DNA from: Chitinophagales bacterium
GTDB lineage: Bacteria; Bacteroidota; Bacteroidia; Chitinophagales; UBA2359
Direction of reading: 5' to 3'
NCBI GenBank assembly: GCA_041392475.1
Contig: JAWKLZ010000003.1
Location: 269,501-333,500, forward strand
Length of the DNA stretch: 64,000 bases
Below are positions 33,959 through 43,621 of the stretch, one piece after another. The position numbers and the translations under genes are program-made. The notes beneath the pieces were generated by a model. The model made no database searches. It worked only from the letters and a program-made list of their open reading frames with translations, and had not been told where the DNA came from. How positions within the stretch are numbered: position 1 is the stretch's first letter; each line of letters begins with the position of its first letter.

Positions 33959-35245
33959 TTAGTTACACTCCAAAAGAGCAGGCAAGGTCACTCCATCTAA
34001 GGTAAGTGCAGCAGTTCCTTCAAATTGAGTCATGTCCACAGGTGTTGGACTTGTTCCATTGGGGTCTGTCTGCAGATTGAAGTTGACCATGTTGATATTC
34101 CCATTGTTTACGATTCTAAAGTTTTGGTCGGCGGTACTACCTGCACCTGAGATTCCATCATAGACGATTTCTGGAATGTCGGCAGCAAAAAAGGACAAGA
34201 TAAACTGAATCTCTTGGGCTGCTTGATTGAGTGTTGTAGGGAAGGTATTGTCTCTCATTATGATGTTGTCGTGAATGTTTATATAACGAAGGCGTGGGTT
34301 GTAACCTGTTGAAGGGTCAAATTCTTCACCTGTAAACTCATAACTTGCCATAGAAATAGATGCCAAATTATTGCTTACCAAGTTGTTGCCAAATACTTCA
34401 ACAGAATCCGTGGCCAACAATACAATGCCTGAACCAACTGGCAATCTTCCAATCAGACCGTTTGGATTGGGAGCATAGTTTTGGTGGTTGTTGTTCAAGA
34501 TGTTGTTGTCAAAAACTCGGCATTTGCTACCATTGCGGATAGAAGTGATGTTGCCCAAATCATATACCAATATCCCTGCACTGTTGTTCTGAATGTTGTT
34601 GTCGTGTACATCGGCATTGATGCAGTTTTCAATTTCTACTCCCGCCACATTTTCTTCCATCGTGTTGTTTTTCACCACAATGTTGGTAGATTGACCGACA
34701 TAAATACCTGCATCTGATGCGCCACGAGCATAACATCCTTCAATTTCTACGTTGTTACAAAGAACGGGGTAAATACCGTAGTTTCCATTGTTTTGAAGGA
34801 CATCACCTACCCATGTAGTCGAAATATCAGAGAAACGAATTCCGTCAATGCTTTGGGTTTTGATGGCATCTGAAACGCCATTTTGAAGGGTAAAGCCACA
34901 TAGAGTAATGTTTGTACCATCCGAAATTTTTATACTTTCTCCACCCGAATTTTGTCCTGAAAAATCCAAAATGGTTTTAGCTCTGCCTTGACCTTTGATC
35001 AATACATTGTTTTTGTCAGACATAATGAGTGCTTGATCGATGGTAAAAGTACCTTCACCAAACTCAATCGTTCCGCCGTCTTCTACGTTGATAAAAGCTG
35101 CAACGGCATCTACATCTGCTGTTGCACCTGCTTCAATCTTCAATGTTTTGTCGTCCTCTGGATTGTCGTCATCTTTGTCACAAGAAGAAACAATGAGTAA
35201 ACCTAAAATGGTGAATAATAACAATAATTGTTTGTAGTTGTACAT
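33959..35245 (-). CDS. Parallel beta-helix repeat lipoprotein (SO_2929-like)
   Basis: The 428-residue protein has a lipoprotein signal (LIVSSC, Cys near residue 22). A right-handed beta-helix follows, with successive rungs such as NVLIKGQGRAKTILDFSG, TNITLCGFTLQNG, DGIRFSDISTTW, NNVEIEGCYARG, TNIVVKNNTMEENVAGVEIENCINADVHDNNI. It matches the beta-helix partner of SO_2930 diheme cytochromes (TIGR03805 type), and that cytochrome gene follows 88 bases downstream. Such proteins may bind or cleave polysaccharide, but no catalytic site is evident. It is exported and membrane-anchored. Confidence 0.85.
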   Translation of the reverse strand: MYNYKQLLLLFTILGLLIVSSCDKDDDNPEDDKTLKIEAGATADVDAVAAFINVEDGGTIEFGEGTFTIDQALIMSDKNNVLIKGQGRAKTILDFSGQNSGGESIKISDGTNITLCGFTLQNGVSDAIKTQSIDGIRFSDISTTWVGDVLQNNGNYGIYPVLCNNVEIEGCYARGASDAGIYVGQSTNIVVKNNTMEENVAGVEIENCINADVHDNNIQNNSAGILVYDLGNITSIRNGSKCRVFDNNILNNNHQNYAPNPNGLIGRLPVGSGIVLLATDSVEVFGNNLVSNNLASISMASYEFTGEEFDPSTGYNPRLRYINIHDNIIMRDNTFPTTLNQAAQEIQFILSFFAADIPEIVYDGISGAGSTADQNFRIVNNGNINMVNFNLQTDPNGTSPTPVDMTQFEGTAALTLDGVTLPALLECN

Positions 35246-35380
35246 AGCTGTTTAATAATTTATTGGTTTAGATAAGTTTTGTTTGTTGGCTCAAAGATAA
35301 TTTTTTTAGTCGAAAAGAGGCGTATGAGTAGGGGGGATATTATTATCAAAAGAATGGAGTTAGGCGGTTGGTAGGGTAAG

Positions 35381-35403
35381 CACTCGTTACAAACGAGCGC
35401 AAG
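35381..35403 (+). repeat. Half copy of the REP-like element
   Basis: TTACAAACGAGCGCAAG preceded by CACTCG matches the right arm of the element at 32620-32752. The preceding bases (GGTAGGGTAAG) also match. The remaining intergenic DNA around it (35246-35506) shows nothing else. Confidence 0.65.
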
Positions 35404-35506
35404 TGTAATATTATTTCTGCAAAAATAGGGATGAAGTTATCTCGTATGTATGTATTTCTATCGATTATTTTTTAATTATCTTTAGAACCCATAACCAAAT
35501 AGAAAC

Positions 35507-36103
35507 ATGGAGTACAAACATATACAAGAATCTCAAATAACGATGACGCAATTGATGTTGCCCTCTCACTCCAATTTTAGCGGAAAAATTCACGGTGGGT
35601 ATATTCTAAACATCATGGATCAAGTGGCTTTTGCCTGTGCTTCCAAACATTCAGGATATTATTGTGTAACAGCATCGGTGAATAAAGTAGATTTTCTGAA
35701 CCCCATTGAAGTAGGAGAATTGGTGATATTCAAAGCATCGGTCAATTATACTGGACGCACCTCTATGGTCGTGGGCCTACGGGTAGAATCTGAAAACATC
35801 CAAACAGGCGTGGTCAAACATTGCAATTCTTCCTACTTTACGATGGTTGCCAAAGACAAGGAAGGTAAAAGCGTGCCTGTTCCTGGGCTTGTGTTGGATA
35901 CAGAAGACAGCATTAGGCGTTTTGTGAGGAGTATCAAGCGGCAGGAACAAGCTAAAATACGTGTTAAAAGTTTTACTCCCGAGGAGTTTAAATTAGAAGA
36001 ATATCTTGAGTTGATTGGACAACAAAATGCTATGTTTGCCCTCAAAAATCCCTCCAATTCCTCCTTCTCGTCAACTTCAAATCCTGCAAAACCGCCGAAT
36101 TGA
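35507..36103 (+). CDS. Acyl-CoA thioesterase, hotdog fold (YciA/BACH-like)
   Basis: The 198-residue protein shows the hotdog signature SNFSGKIHGGYILNIMDQVAFACASKHSG (HGG motif with catalytic Asp) and VNKVDFLNPIEVGELVIFKASVNYTGRTSMVVGLRVESE, typical of acyl-CoA thioesterases acting on medium or long chains. The C-terminal 60 residues extend beyond the domain and become Ser/Asn/Pro-rich. The last 62 bases overlap, tail to tail, the 3' end of lptD on the other strand. It is cytoplasmic and probably monocistronic. Confidence 0.85.
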   Translation: MEYKHIQESQITMTQLMLPSHSNFSGKIHGGYILNIMDQVAFACASKHSGYYCVTASVNKVDFLNPIEVGELVIFKASVNYTGRTSMVVGLRVESENIQTGVVKHCNSSYFTMVAKDKEGKSVPVPGLVLDTEDSIRRFVRSIKRQEQAKIRVKSFTPEEFKLEEYLELIGQQNAMFALKNPSNSSFSSTSNPAKPPN

Positions 36104-38687
36104 CCGCCAGCGTAAAGTTGTAGTTTTTGTATGTGCCGATGGGGGAGATGAAGAAACTCATAGACCAACAGTGCAAATCACGACTCACATTGAGGGTCGT
36201 TCGAGAAAGAGCTTTGTTGGTGAAGTCATAGCCCGAATTGAAGCCCAAACGCCATTTTTCAGTCAAATTGAGGTTGCCATTGAAGTTGAGAGTTTGAGTG
36301 ACTTGATTGGTTTCTATGCTATCTTGTCGGGTTTTTCGGAGGTTGACGGTATAATTGACTGTAAAATTCCACGGAATATTGAAGTTTTCAAATTCATTTG
36401 GATTGTTTTGAATTTCCTCTCGTTCTCCACTCGATCCCCTCTTGCTGGTCAGTTTTTGTATTTCTTTGGAACTAAGTGATGTATTGAGACTCAGACGAAA
36501 GCTATTGAGGCGGAGGAATTGTTTGTGATTCGAAGTCGTCCAAATGAAATCTTTGAGGCTGCCCCCGTCCGCATCCCAATCGTAAGCCGACCAACTGCCT
36601 CCAAAATCCAAGCGCAATTTGTTGAAAAGATTTGTTCCACCATTGAAGTTAATAGGGGCCAAATGAAGACTGTCTGCCAAAAAATTGTAGCTACTACTGA
36701 AATTCAGCCTGTCTAAGATCCTGATTTTTTTGAAGTCCTCAGTCGTATCTTTCCTTGAAACCACTTTCATTTGAAAGTTGTTGTTAACTCCAAAACTTAG
36801 TGAAGCCGAGCGAGCACGATTGGGACCGCTGTAAATTCCCCCTTCAAAAATAGAATAAGTCGTAGAATCTCCCGCCTCGTTTCGTTGCACCATTCTATAA
36901 GCATCCCCACTCAAATCGGGTGTGAAGGTAAATCCCACATTTGGAGTCATTTCGTGTCGAATCGCTTTGATGCTTCCCTTGCGAAACTCTTTCATGCCGA
37001 ATATCTTAGTAGTTAGACTTACCCCTCCGTTTAATTGTCGCCCTGCGGTGAAACCATCTACCAAAAACTCATTTAAATATGGCGGAAGTGTATCAATCTC
37101 ATCTGTTTCAGGATTTAGTACATACGTTTCTTCCCCTACCCATTCCTTTCGGGTAGTTCTCAAAGACCAAATTTCTCGGTAGTTGACATTCGGAGAAACA
37201 TTGACATATTTGAACACTTTGAAATTCAGTCCTGTAGAAGCACTTTGCTGCATACCAGATCGCACTTCATCCCAAATTTTGTTGGTAAATATCACCGAAT
37301 CTGGTGCATTCACACGGGCTTTTGCATCCATATTGTAGGTGAGGTAAATCTGTTCGTACCATTTTTGTTTGCCAATTTGTTTTTTGCGTTTCAATGGATT
37401 GATTCGGCTCATGTCGAGACTGAAATTGGGGAGCGTAATGTCCACAAGGTTGGTATTCGTGTTTTGGCTGTGGGTAGCATTGAGGGTCATTCTAAAAGGT
37501 GAACCCACAAAAGATTTGGTATAGTTGATACTCGAAGACAAGGTATTTGTCAAAACTTGCTCATTGGAGGTTTCAAATTCTCGGTTGTAGCTGCTCGTCC
37601 CAAAGTTGACACTGCTCGAAAAAGTGCTGTTTGGGATGGATTTAGGGTCTTGATTGTGTGACCATCTGACCGAAAATTGGCGGCTTTTTTGAAAAGAACT
37701 CGTAAAGGAACGCCCTGACGGTACGACTCCATATTCCAAATTGAAATTACCTGTGTAGTGGTAACGTTTTTTATAACGGCTTGCTGCGTTGAGCCTCCAT
37801 CTACCCTGCGAATAAATATCGCCAGTGAGTGCGAGGTCAATGTACTCTCCCATAGCAAAGTACCATCCACCACGCTGCAAATAATACCCGTTGGCAGGTG
37901 CATAGCCGTAAGAAGGAAAAATTACACCAGATGTTTGTTCTTCCATCAATGGGAAAATGCCAAAAGGGAGAATCAAGGGAGTTGGAATATCTGCAATCTC
38001 CAATTGGGCGGGCCCCGAAACGATAAGTTTTTTGGGGATGACCTTCAATTTGTTGACCTTGATTTTGTAGTGTGGATGCTCCAAATTACAGGTTGTATAG
38101 TAGGCATCTTGGACAAACATTTCGTCGTTTTCATTTTTTTTCACCTGTTCACCTATCAAAATTCCGTCACCTTGCTGCGTCACCAATTGTCGTATCTTCC
38201 CTTTCTTTGTATCAAAATTGTAGGTAATCTCGTCCGACTCAAATTCTTGTCCCGAATCTTTGAACAAAGGTTTACCTTTCCAGTTACCCAGAGAGTCTTC
38301 TACTCCAATAGCATTGACAGTTTTAGCTGTATAGTTGAAGGTAATTCTTTCTGCGTCTAAGTTAAGTTTGTCTTGTTCAATATGTGCAGAGCCGTAGAGG
38401 TATATTTTTTCATTCGCAATGTCATATACCATTGAATCAGAAGCACTGTATTTGACAGGAGCTTCCAGCGTATCTTTTGCCATTTTCAAATCATAGCTTA
38501 CAGCAGTCTGTACCTTCAGACTATCTTTCGTTTGTGTAAGCGTATCTACAAACAACGTGTCTGCTTTTTGCTGTAAGATGCTATCTGCAAGGATATTTAA
38601 ACTTGTGGCAGTAGTATCAGTCTGAGCAAAAGCAATGGTGTTTACAAAAATGAAAAGCAGTAGATATATTTGAGTTCGTATGACCAA
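36042..38687 (-). CDS. lptD: LPS-assembly protein LptD (outer membrane)
   Basis: The 881-residue protein has a signal peptide (to about residue 22). An OstA/LptA-like beta-jellyroll follows (GSAHIEQDKLNLDAERITFNYTAKTVNAIGVEDSLGNWKGKPLFKDSGQEFESDEITYNFDTKKGKIRQLVTQQGDG). The LptD barrel region includes FGIFPLMEEQTSGVIFPSYGYAPANGYYLQRGGWYFAMGEYIDLALTGDIYSQGRWRL and many Tyr/Phe-rich strands to the C-terminus. It inserts LPS into the outer leaflet with LptE. The N-terminal region is longer and more divergent than in Proteobacteria, as usual for Bacteroidota. Its 3' end overlaps the thioesterase gene by 62 bases, and it is divergent from the amidase gene. Confidence 0.9.
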   Translation of the reverse strand: MVIRTQIYLLLFIFVNTIAFAQTDTTATSLNILADSILQQKADTLFVDTLTQTKDSLKVQTAVSYDLKMAKDTLEAPVKYSASDSMVYDIANEKIYLYGSAHIEQDKLNLDAERITFNYTAKTVNAIGVEDSLGNWKGKPLFKDSGQEFESDEITYNFDTKKGKIRQLVTQQGDGILIGEQVKKNENDEMFVQDAYYTTCNLEHPHYKIKVNKLKVIPKKLIVSGPAQLEIADIPTPLILPFGIFPLMEEQTSGVIFPSYGYAPANGYYLQRGGWYFAMGEYIDLALTGDIYSQGRWRLNAASRYKKRYHYTGNFNLEYGVVPSGRSFTSSFQKSRQFSVRWSHNQDPKSIPNSTFSSSVNFGTSSYNREFETSNEQVLTNTLSSSINYTKSFVGSPFRMTLNATHSQNTNTNLVDITLPNFSLDMSRINPLKRKKQIGKQKWYEQIYLTYNMDAKARVNAPDSVIFTNKIWDEVRSGMQQSASTGLNFKVFKYVNVSPNVNYREIWSLRTTRKEWVGEETYVLNPETDEIDTLPPYLNEFLVDGFTAGRQLNGGVSLTTKIFGMKEFRKGSIKAIRHEMTPNVGFTFTPDLSGDAYRMVQRNEAGDSTTYSIFEGGIYSGPNRARSASLSFGVNNNFQMKVVSRKDTTEDFKKIRILDRLNFSSSYNFLADSLHLAPINFNGGTNLFNKLRLDFGGSWSAYDWDADGGSLKDFIWTTSNHKQFLRLNSFRLSLNTSLSSKEIQKLTSKRGSSGEREEIQNNPNEFENFNIPWNFTVNYTVNLRKTRQDSIETNQVTQTLNFNGNLNLTEKWRLGFNSGYDFTNKALSRTTLNVSRDLHCWSMSFFISPIGTYKNYNFTLAVNSAVLQDLKLTRRRNWRDF

Positions 38688-38719
38688 TGATGTTTATGAA
38701 TTTTAAGCCCGAATTATTT

Positions 38720-38742
38720 TATATTTGCAAACTGCAAAAGTA
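38720..38742. promoter_or_regulatory. Overlapping divergent promoter elements for lptD and the amidase gene
   Basis: TATATTTG (38720-38727, plus strand) and TACTTTTG (38735-38742, minus strand) both fit the TAnnTTTG -7 element, one for each divergent gene. Good -33 elements at the right spacing are not evident, so both calls are tentative. Confidence 0.4.
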
Positions 38743-38846
38743 GAGTTTTCATTGGAAACTTATCTTTAATCCTCATTTCTTCTAATACAGAACGTTATTT
38801 TCTATGATAAAGATGCCCTAATTTGAAAAGCAAAAAATTAACTGCC

Positions 38847-39944
38847 ATGAAAAATAAACTGTTACTTACTTCAATTGTTTTGTTAGTGTGTTTAATGATA
38901 AATTCAGCTTTTTTGAATGCTCCTCTTTATTCCATCAAAACTGTAGTGATTGATGCAGGGCATGGAGGAAAAGACACTGGTTGTTCGGGCGCACACAGTC
39001 GAGAAAAAGATATAGCCTTGAACATTGCCTTAAAATTGGGTAGTTATATTGAGCAAAATGTTCCTGGTGTGAAGGTGATATATACTCGTAAAACGGACGT
39101 ATTCATTGAATTACACGAAAGAGCTGCCATAGCCAATCACAATCAAGCAGACTTATTTATTTCGATTCACTGCAATGCAGCAAAAAATCATCCAAATGTG
39201 CATGGAACTGAAACTTACATAATGGGGTTGGATAAATCAGCAGAAAATTTGGATGTTTCGAGGCGTGAAAACTCGGTGATTTTGCTCGAAAATAATTATG
39301 AACACAATTACGATGGTTTTGATTTGAATGATTACGAGAGCAACATCATTTTTTCACTCTATCAAAATGCTTTTCTCAATCAAAGTATTGACTTTGCTTC
39401 ATCAATTGAAAATGAATTTAAAAATCAAACTAAAAGGTACAGTCGAGGCGTAAAGCAAGAAAGTTTTTTGGTACTTTACAAAACAACGATGCCGAGTGTT
39501 TTGGTTGAAGCGGGTTTTTTAACCAATTCTGCCGAAGAAACCTACCTAAAATCAGCCGAAGGTCAAACATATATTGCATCGGCTATTTACCGAGCTTTCA
39601 AGGCATACAAAACAAAATTAGAAGGAGTAGCGTTGCCACAAGCAAGTAAAATCAAAAGAGTAGAGATGGGACATACGGCTATGTCAAATGGTGATGCTTC
39701 GACTTTGATTTATAAAGTACAACTATACAATGCCTATCAATCTTTAGATTTGGGAAATCCTGATTTCGAGCGGGTGGGCAAAATCGACATTGAAGAAAAC
39801 CAAAGAGGCATTAAACAATACGTCTTGGCAACTAAGTTTTATGACTATGATCATGCTTTGACCGCACTCAACGACATGAAAAAAGCAGGTTTTAAACATG
39901 CTCAAATTGTATTGTACAACAATGGTAAGCGCATTGTCAATTAA
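38847..39944 (+). CDS. N-acetylmuramoyl-L-alanine amidase (AmiC-type) with C-terminal SPOR-like region
   Basis: The 365-residue protein starts at ATG 38847 (MKNKLLLTSIVLL signal sequence). A TTG eight codons upstream is a weaker choice. The Amidase_3 domain spans about residues 25-250 with Zn and catalytic residues: VVIDAGHGGKDTGCSG, SREKDIALNIALKLG, DLFISIHCNAA, SVLVEAGFLTNSAEETYL. The C-terminal 75 residues (IYKVQLYNAYQSL ... TALNDMKKAGFKHAQIVLYNNGKRI) have the SPOR pattern that binds denuded glycan at division sites. It cleaves the stem peptide from murein in the periplasm. mlaD-like, PBP1A and subtilase genes follow on the same strand with short gaps. Confidence 0.9.
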   Translation: MKNKLLLTSIVLLVCLMINSAFLNAPLYSIKTVVIDAGHGGKDTGCSGAHSREKDIALNIALKLGSYIEQNVPGVKVIYTRKTDVFIELHERAAIANHNQADLFISIHCNAAKNHPNVHGTETYIMGLDKSAENLDVSRRENSVILLENNYEHNYDGFDLNDYESNIIFSLYQNAFLNQSIDFASSIENEFKNQTKRYSRGVKQESFLVLYKTTMPSVLVEAGFLTNSAEETYLKSAEGQTYIASAIYRAFKAYKTKLEGVALPQASKIKRVEMGHTAMSNGDASTLIYKVQLYNAYQSLDLGNPDFERVGKIDIEENQRGIKQYVLATKFYDYDHALTALNDMKKAGFKHAQIVLYNNGKRIVN

Positions 39945-39967
39945 ATAACTATAAAACCCAACACATT

Positions 39968-41080
39968 TTGAAGATTTCCAACGAAACCAAAGTAGGTATT
40001 TTAGCCATTGTCGCTATCATCATTCTCATTTTTGGTTATAATTACTTGAAAGGCAAAGATCTTTTTTCCACGGATGCTACCTTTTTTGCTATTTACGACA
40101 GAATAGATGGTTTAGCTACTTCTAATCCTGTTCAAATAAATGGTTTTCAGATAGGTATGGTAGAAGATATTTATCTGAAGCCTGACCGTTCGGGCAAACT
40201 TGTGGTCAAATTTACGATTGACAAGGAAGTGAATCTTCCGAAAGATGCCAAAGTGAAAATTGTGAGTTCTGGTTTGTTGGGCGACAAAGCTGTTGAAGTA
40301 GATTTGGGAAAAGCCCGCACTTTGAAGGGGCTGCAATATGCCGAATCTGGAGATACACTACAGGGTATTATTGAATTGGGTATCACCGAACTTGCCTTAG
40401 AAGAGCTAATGCCTATCAAAGACAAGGTAGAAAACATGCTAACTTCTTTGGATTCTACGCTGATTGAAGTCAAATTATTGATGCGTTCCAATGAATTTAA
40501 GGCTGCTTTCAACAATTTAGGTGAAGTGGTGAACGATTTGAAGGGAACTTTGGACAACATGAATGAATTGACTGGTAGCCTCAACGATTTTGCAGCTTCA
40601 GACCTTGACAAAATCAGTGTGAGTTTGAGTAATTTTCAATCTGCAAGTGGTGATTTGAAGCAATTGACTGCTGGCTTGAATGGAACTAAAGTGAAGTTTG
40701 ACAAGGTGTTGGACAATACAAATACCATTACCCAAAAATTTGCGGATATAGAATTAGAGAAAATGGTGGCACAAACTCAAACTGCTTTGGCACAGGTGAA
40801 TTCTATGATGGCAAGTATTGAAGCGGGAGAAGGCACTGTTGGGAAAGTATTGAAGGATGAAAATCTGTACAACAACTTGGAAGATACTGCCGAAAGTTTG
40901 AATCGCTTGTTGGTTGATTTTCAGCAAAACCCAAAGGATTATGTCAGTTTTTCTTTGATTTCTATTGGCGGCGGTAAGAAAAAGGCTGAGAAGGAGGCGA
41001 AGAAAAAAGCTGAGGAGGAAGCAAAGAAGAAGGCTGAGGCTAAGGAAGTGGGAGAAACAGTGGAAAAAGAAAACTACTAA
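39968..41080 (+). CDS. MCE/MlaD-type lipid transport protein
   Basis: The 370-residue protein begins with a TTG start at 39968. It is supported because the following residues (KISNETKVGILAIVAI) are the standard MCE N-terminus with its single membrane helix. The MCE domain lies at about residues 37-115 (YDRIDGLATSNPVQINGFQIGMVEDIYL ... LPKDAKVKIVSSGLLGDKAVEVDLG). A long helical region and a Lys/Glu/Ala coiled tail (KKAEKEAKKKAEEEAKKK) follow. MCE proteins shuttle phospholipid between membranes with an MlaFE-type ABC transporter, not in the window. It lies 23 bases after the amidase gene. Confidence 0.88.
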   Translation: MKISNETKVGILAIVAIIILIFGYNYLKGKDLFSTDATFFAIYDRIDGLATSNPVQINGFQIGMVEDIYLKPDRSGKLVVKFTIDKEVNLPKDAKVKIVSSGLLGDKAVEVDLGKARTLKGLQYAESGDTLQGIIELGITELALEELMPIKDKVENMLTSLDSTLIEVKLLMRSNEFKAAFNNLGEVVNDLKGTLDNMNELTGSLNDFAASDLDKISVSLSNFQSASGDLKQLTAGLNGTKVKFDKVLDNTNTITQKFADIELEKMVAQTQTALAQVNSMMASIEAGEGTVGKVLKDENLYNNLEDTAESLNRLLVDFQQNPKDYVSFSLISIGGGKKKAEKEAKKKAEEEAKKKAEAKEVGETVEKENY

Positions 41081-41149
41081 AAAATAACAAAAAATCTTTA
41101 TTTTTGTCTGTTAAGAGAAAAACAACGACTTCAATAATAAAAACCACCA

Positions 41150-43588
41150 ATGAATTCCAATAAACAGCCAACATCCTCTGAGCCTAAAGCAAATAGCAAG
41201 AAAAAAAGAAGTTTTATCCGAACATTTATTTATTTGTTTTGGGCAGCTTTTTTTGTAGGTATTCTCTCTTTTTTCTTGTTGTTTTGGGGAATTTCAAATG
41301 GTATGTTCGGAAAACTGCCTAGCTTCGTTGATTTGGAAAGTCCCAAAAACTCTTTAGCGTCAGAAGTTTATTCTGCCGACTCGGTATTGTTGGGCAAATT
41401 CTATATAGAAAATCGCTCCAATGTATCTTACGATGAAATTTCGTCCAACCTCACCAAAGCCCTTATTGCCACAGAAGATGTACGTTTTGAAGAACATTCA
41501 GGTATTGACTTTCGCTCATTGGTACGGGCCATTGTTAGGATGGGAAAGGACGGAGGGGCAAGTACGATTACCCAACAGCTTGCCAAAAATTTATTTCACG
41601 GTGTACAAACCTCTAGTAAGATAGAGCGAATCCAACAAAAATTGAAGGAATGGGTGATTGCGGTGCGTTTGGAAAAAGGTTATACCAAAGAAGAAATCAT
41701 TACGATGTACCTCAATACTGTACCTTTTAGCAACAATGCTCATGGTATCAAATCTGCTTCAAAGGTGTACTTCAACAAACAACCTTCTGAACTTGATGTG
41801 CAAGAAGCGGCTGTTTTGGTTGGAATGCTCAAAGCAAGTACGAAGTTCAATCCAATACGAAATCCTGAACTTTCTAAACGCCGTCGAAACGTAGTCATTG
41901 GACAGATGGCCAAGTACAACAAGATTTCTACAGAAGATGCCGATTCTATTTCACTTCTTCCGTTGGTTACAGAGTACCGACAACAAGATCACAATGAAGG
42001 ATTGGCGACTTATTTCAGGGAATACATCAAAGCAACTATGAAAGATTGGTCTAAAAACCAAGTGAAAGTAGATGGTACAAGCTACGATGTGTTCAGAGAT
42101 GGTTTGAAAATTTATACGACCATTAACTCCAAAATGCAGGGTTATGCGGAGGTAGCGATGGGTGTTCACATGCGTCAACTTCAACAAGAATTTTACGATC
42201 ACTGGGGCGATAGCCGTCCATGGGATTACACCTTAGATGGTGCAAAAATGCAAGCTATCAAGGTGAAAGAAGGTGAACCTTGGCATGGAACAAATGAATT
42301 GATTTACAGAGCTATCAAAAACTGTGACCGCTACAAAAGATTGAAAAACGATACGGAATTATCGGAAAAAGAAATAGAAATTACCTTCAATACACCTACT
42401 GAAATGGAGATATTTTCGTGGACAGGCAAAAAAGATCGCCCCAATCACCACATTACTTATCCATTACCAGGAGTAGATAGCACCTACTATTACTACGATA
42501 TTGATACCACACTCACACCCATTGACTCCATCAAATACTATAAAATGTTTTTACATTCGGGTATGATGGTGACAGACCCGCAAAGTGGGCATATTTTGGC
42601 TTGGGTGGGCGGTATCAACCATAAACATTTCAAATACGACAATGTGCGAATCACTTCAAAGCGTCAAGTAGGTTCAACTTTCAAACCGTTTGTCTATACC
42701 CTTGCAGTTCAGAGCGGTTGGTCCCCCTGTCGTAAAGTACCCAATGTTCCTGTCACCTTTGAGAACTTCAATAACTGGACACCCAAAAATGCAGGAACGC
42801 TCTACAATGGGCGCATGATTACCCTCAAAACAGGACTGGCACATTCCATCAATCGAATTAGTGCTTATTTGATGAAATACATGACAAGTCCTGATGCGGT
42901 GATTCAATTGGCTCGAAAAATGGGCATCGAAAGCCACATGGATCCCTACCCTTCCCTCTGCTTGGGTACGCCCGATATTTCTGTTTTTGAAATGACGGGG
43001 GCTTATAGTACCTACGCCAACAAGGGTTTTTATACCCAACCTTACCCAATTATTCGCATTGAAGACAAAAGTGGTACGCCACTCAAATTATGGGTTCCTC
43101 ACGTTGAAGAGGTGATGAGTGAGCAAACGGCTTATGCCATGATTTCTCTTCTAAAAGGAGTAGTAGATATTGGTACGGCTCGTCGTTTGCGCTGGAAATA
43201 CAAATTTGAAGGAGAAATAGCAGGAAAAACGGGTACAACCAATGACAACTCAGACGGTTGGTTTATGGGTTTCACGCCCAATATCGTTGGAGGTACTTGG
43301 AGTGGAGGAGATGAGAAACAAATTCGCTTCCGTAGCACCCGATTGGGGGCAGGTTCCAATATGGCATTGCCCATTTTTGCAGAATTCATGACCCGAGTAT
43401 ATGCAGATAGTTCTCTCAACATTCTTCAAACAGCACGTTTTGAGAAGCCCTATCGTATGAGCATCGAAACAGATTGCAGCAAATACGCAGAAGCACTACC
43501 CAGCGTAGCAGATCCTGGCTCACCAGAAGATACGAGTTCTACCAAAACGGAGGACAACTATGACTACAACGATCAATTTGACAATTAA
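41150..43588 (+). CDS. Penicillin-binding protein 1A (bifunctional class A PBP)
   Basis: The 812-residue protein has a short basic N-terminus and one membrane anchor (about 24-47). GT51 transglycosylase motifs are ATEDVRFEEHSGID, GGASTITQQLAKNLF and RLEKGYTKEEIITMYLNTVPF. The transpeptidase domain has GSTFKPF (SxxK nucleophile Ser), HSINR (SxN) and EIAGKTGTTNDNSDGWFMGF (KTG). It polymerises and crosslinks murein in the periplasm. The tail is Ser/Asp/Asn-rich. It sits in a same-strand row amidase - MlaD - PBP1A - subtilase with gaps of 23, 69 and 33 bases; a TATTTTTG element at 41099-41106 may give it its own promoter. Confidence 0.93.
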   Translation: MNSNKQPTSSEPKANSKKKRSFIRTFIYLFWAAFFVGILSFFLLFWGISNGMFGKLPSFVDLESPKNSLASEVYSADSVLLGKFYIENRSNVSYDEISSNLTKALIATEDVRFEEHSGIDFRSLVRAIVRMGKDGGASTITQQLAKNLFHGVQTSSKIERIQQKLKEWVIAVRLEKGYTKEEIITMYLNTVPFSNNAHGIKSASKVYFNKQPSELDVQEAAVLVGMLKASTKFNPIRNPELSKRRRNVVIGQMAKYNKISTEDADSISLLPLVTEYRQQDHNEGLATYFREYIKATMKDWSKNQVKVDGTSYDVFRDGLKIYTTINSKMQGYAEVAMGVHMRQLQQEFYDHWGDSRPWDYTLDGAKMQAIKVKEGEPWHGTNELIYRAIKNCDRYKRLKNDTELSEKEIEITFNTPTEMEIFSWTGKKDRPNHHITYPLPGVDSTYYYYDIDTTLTPIDSIKYYKMFLHSGMMVTDPQSGHILAWVGGINHKHFKYDNVRITSKRQVGSTFKPFVYTLAVQSGWSPCRKVPNVPVTFENFNNWTPKNAGTLYNGRMITLKTGLAHSINRISAYLMKYMTSPDAVIQLARKMGIESHMDPYPSLCLGTPDISVFEMTGAYSTYANKGFYTQPYPIIRIEDKSGTPLKLWVPHVEEVMSEQTAYAMISLLKGVVDIGTARRLRWKYKFEGEIAGKTGTTNDNSDGWFMGFTPNIVGGTWSGGDEKQIRFRSTRLGAGSNMALPIFAEFMTRVYADSSLNILQTARFEKPYRMSIETDCSKYAEALPSVADPGSPEDTSSTKTEDNYDYNDQFDN

Positions 43589-43621
43589 TTTACCCTTCAT
43601 ACTTCAAAAACGCTATCCAAT

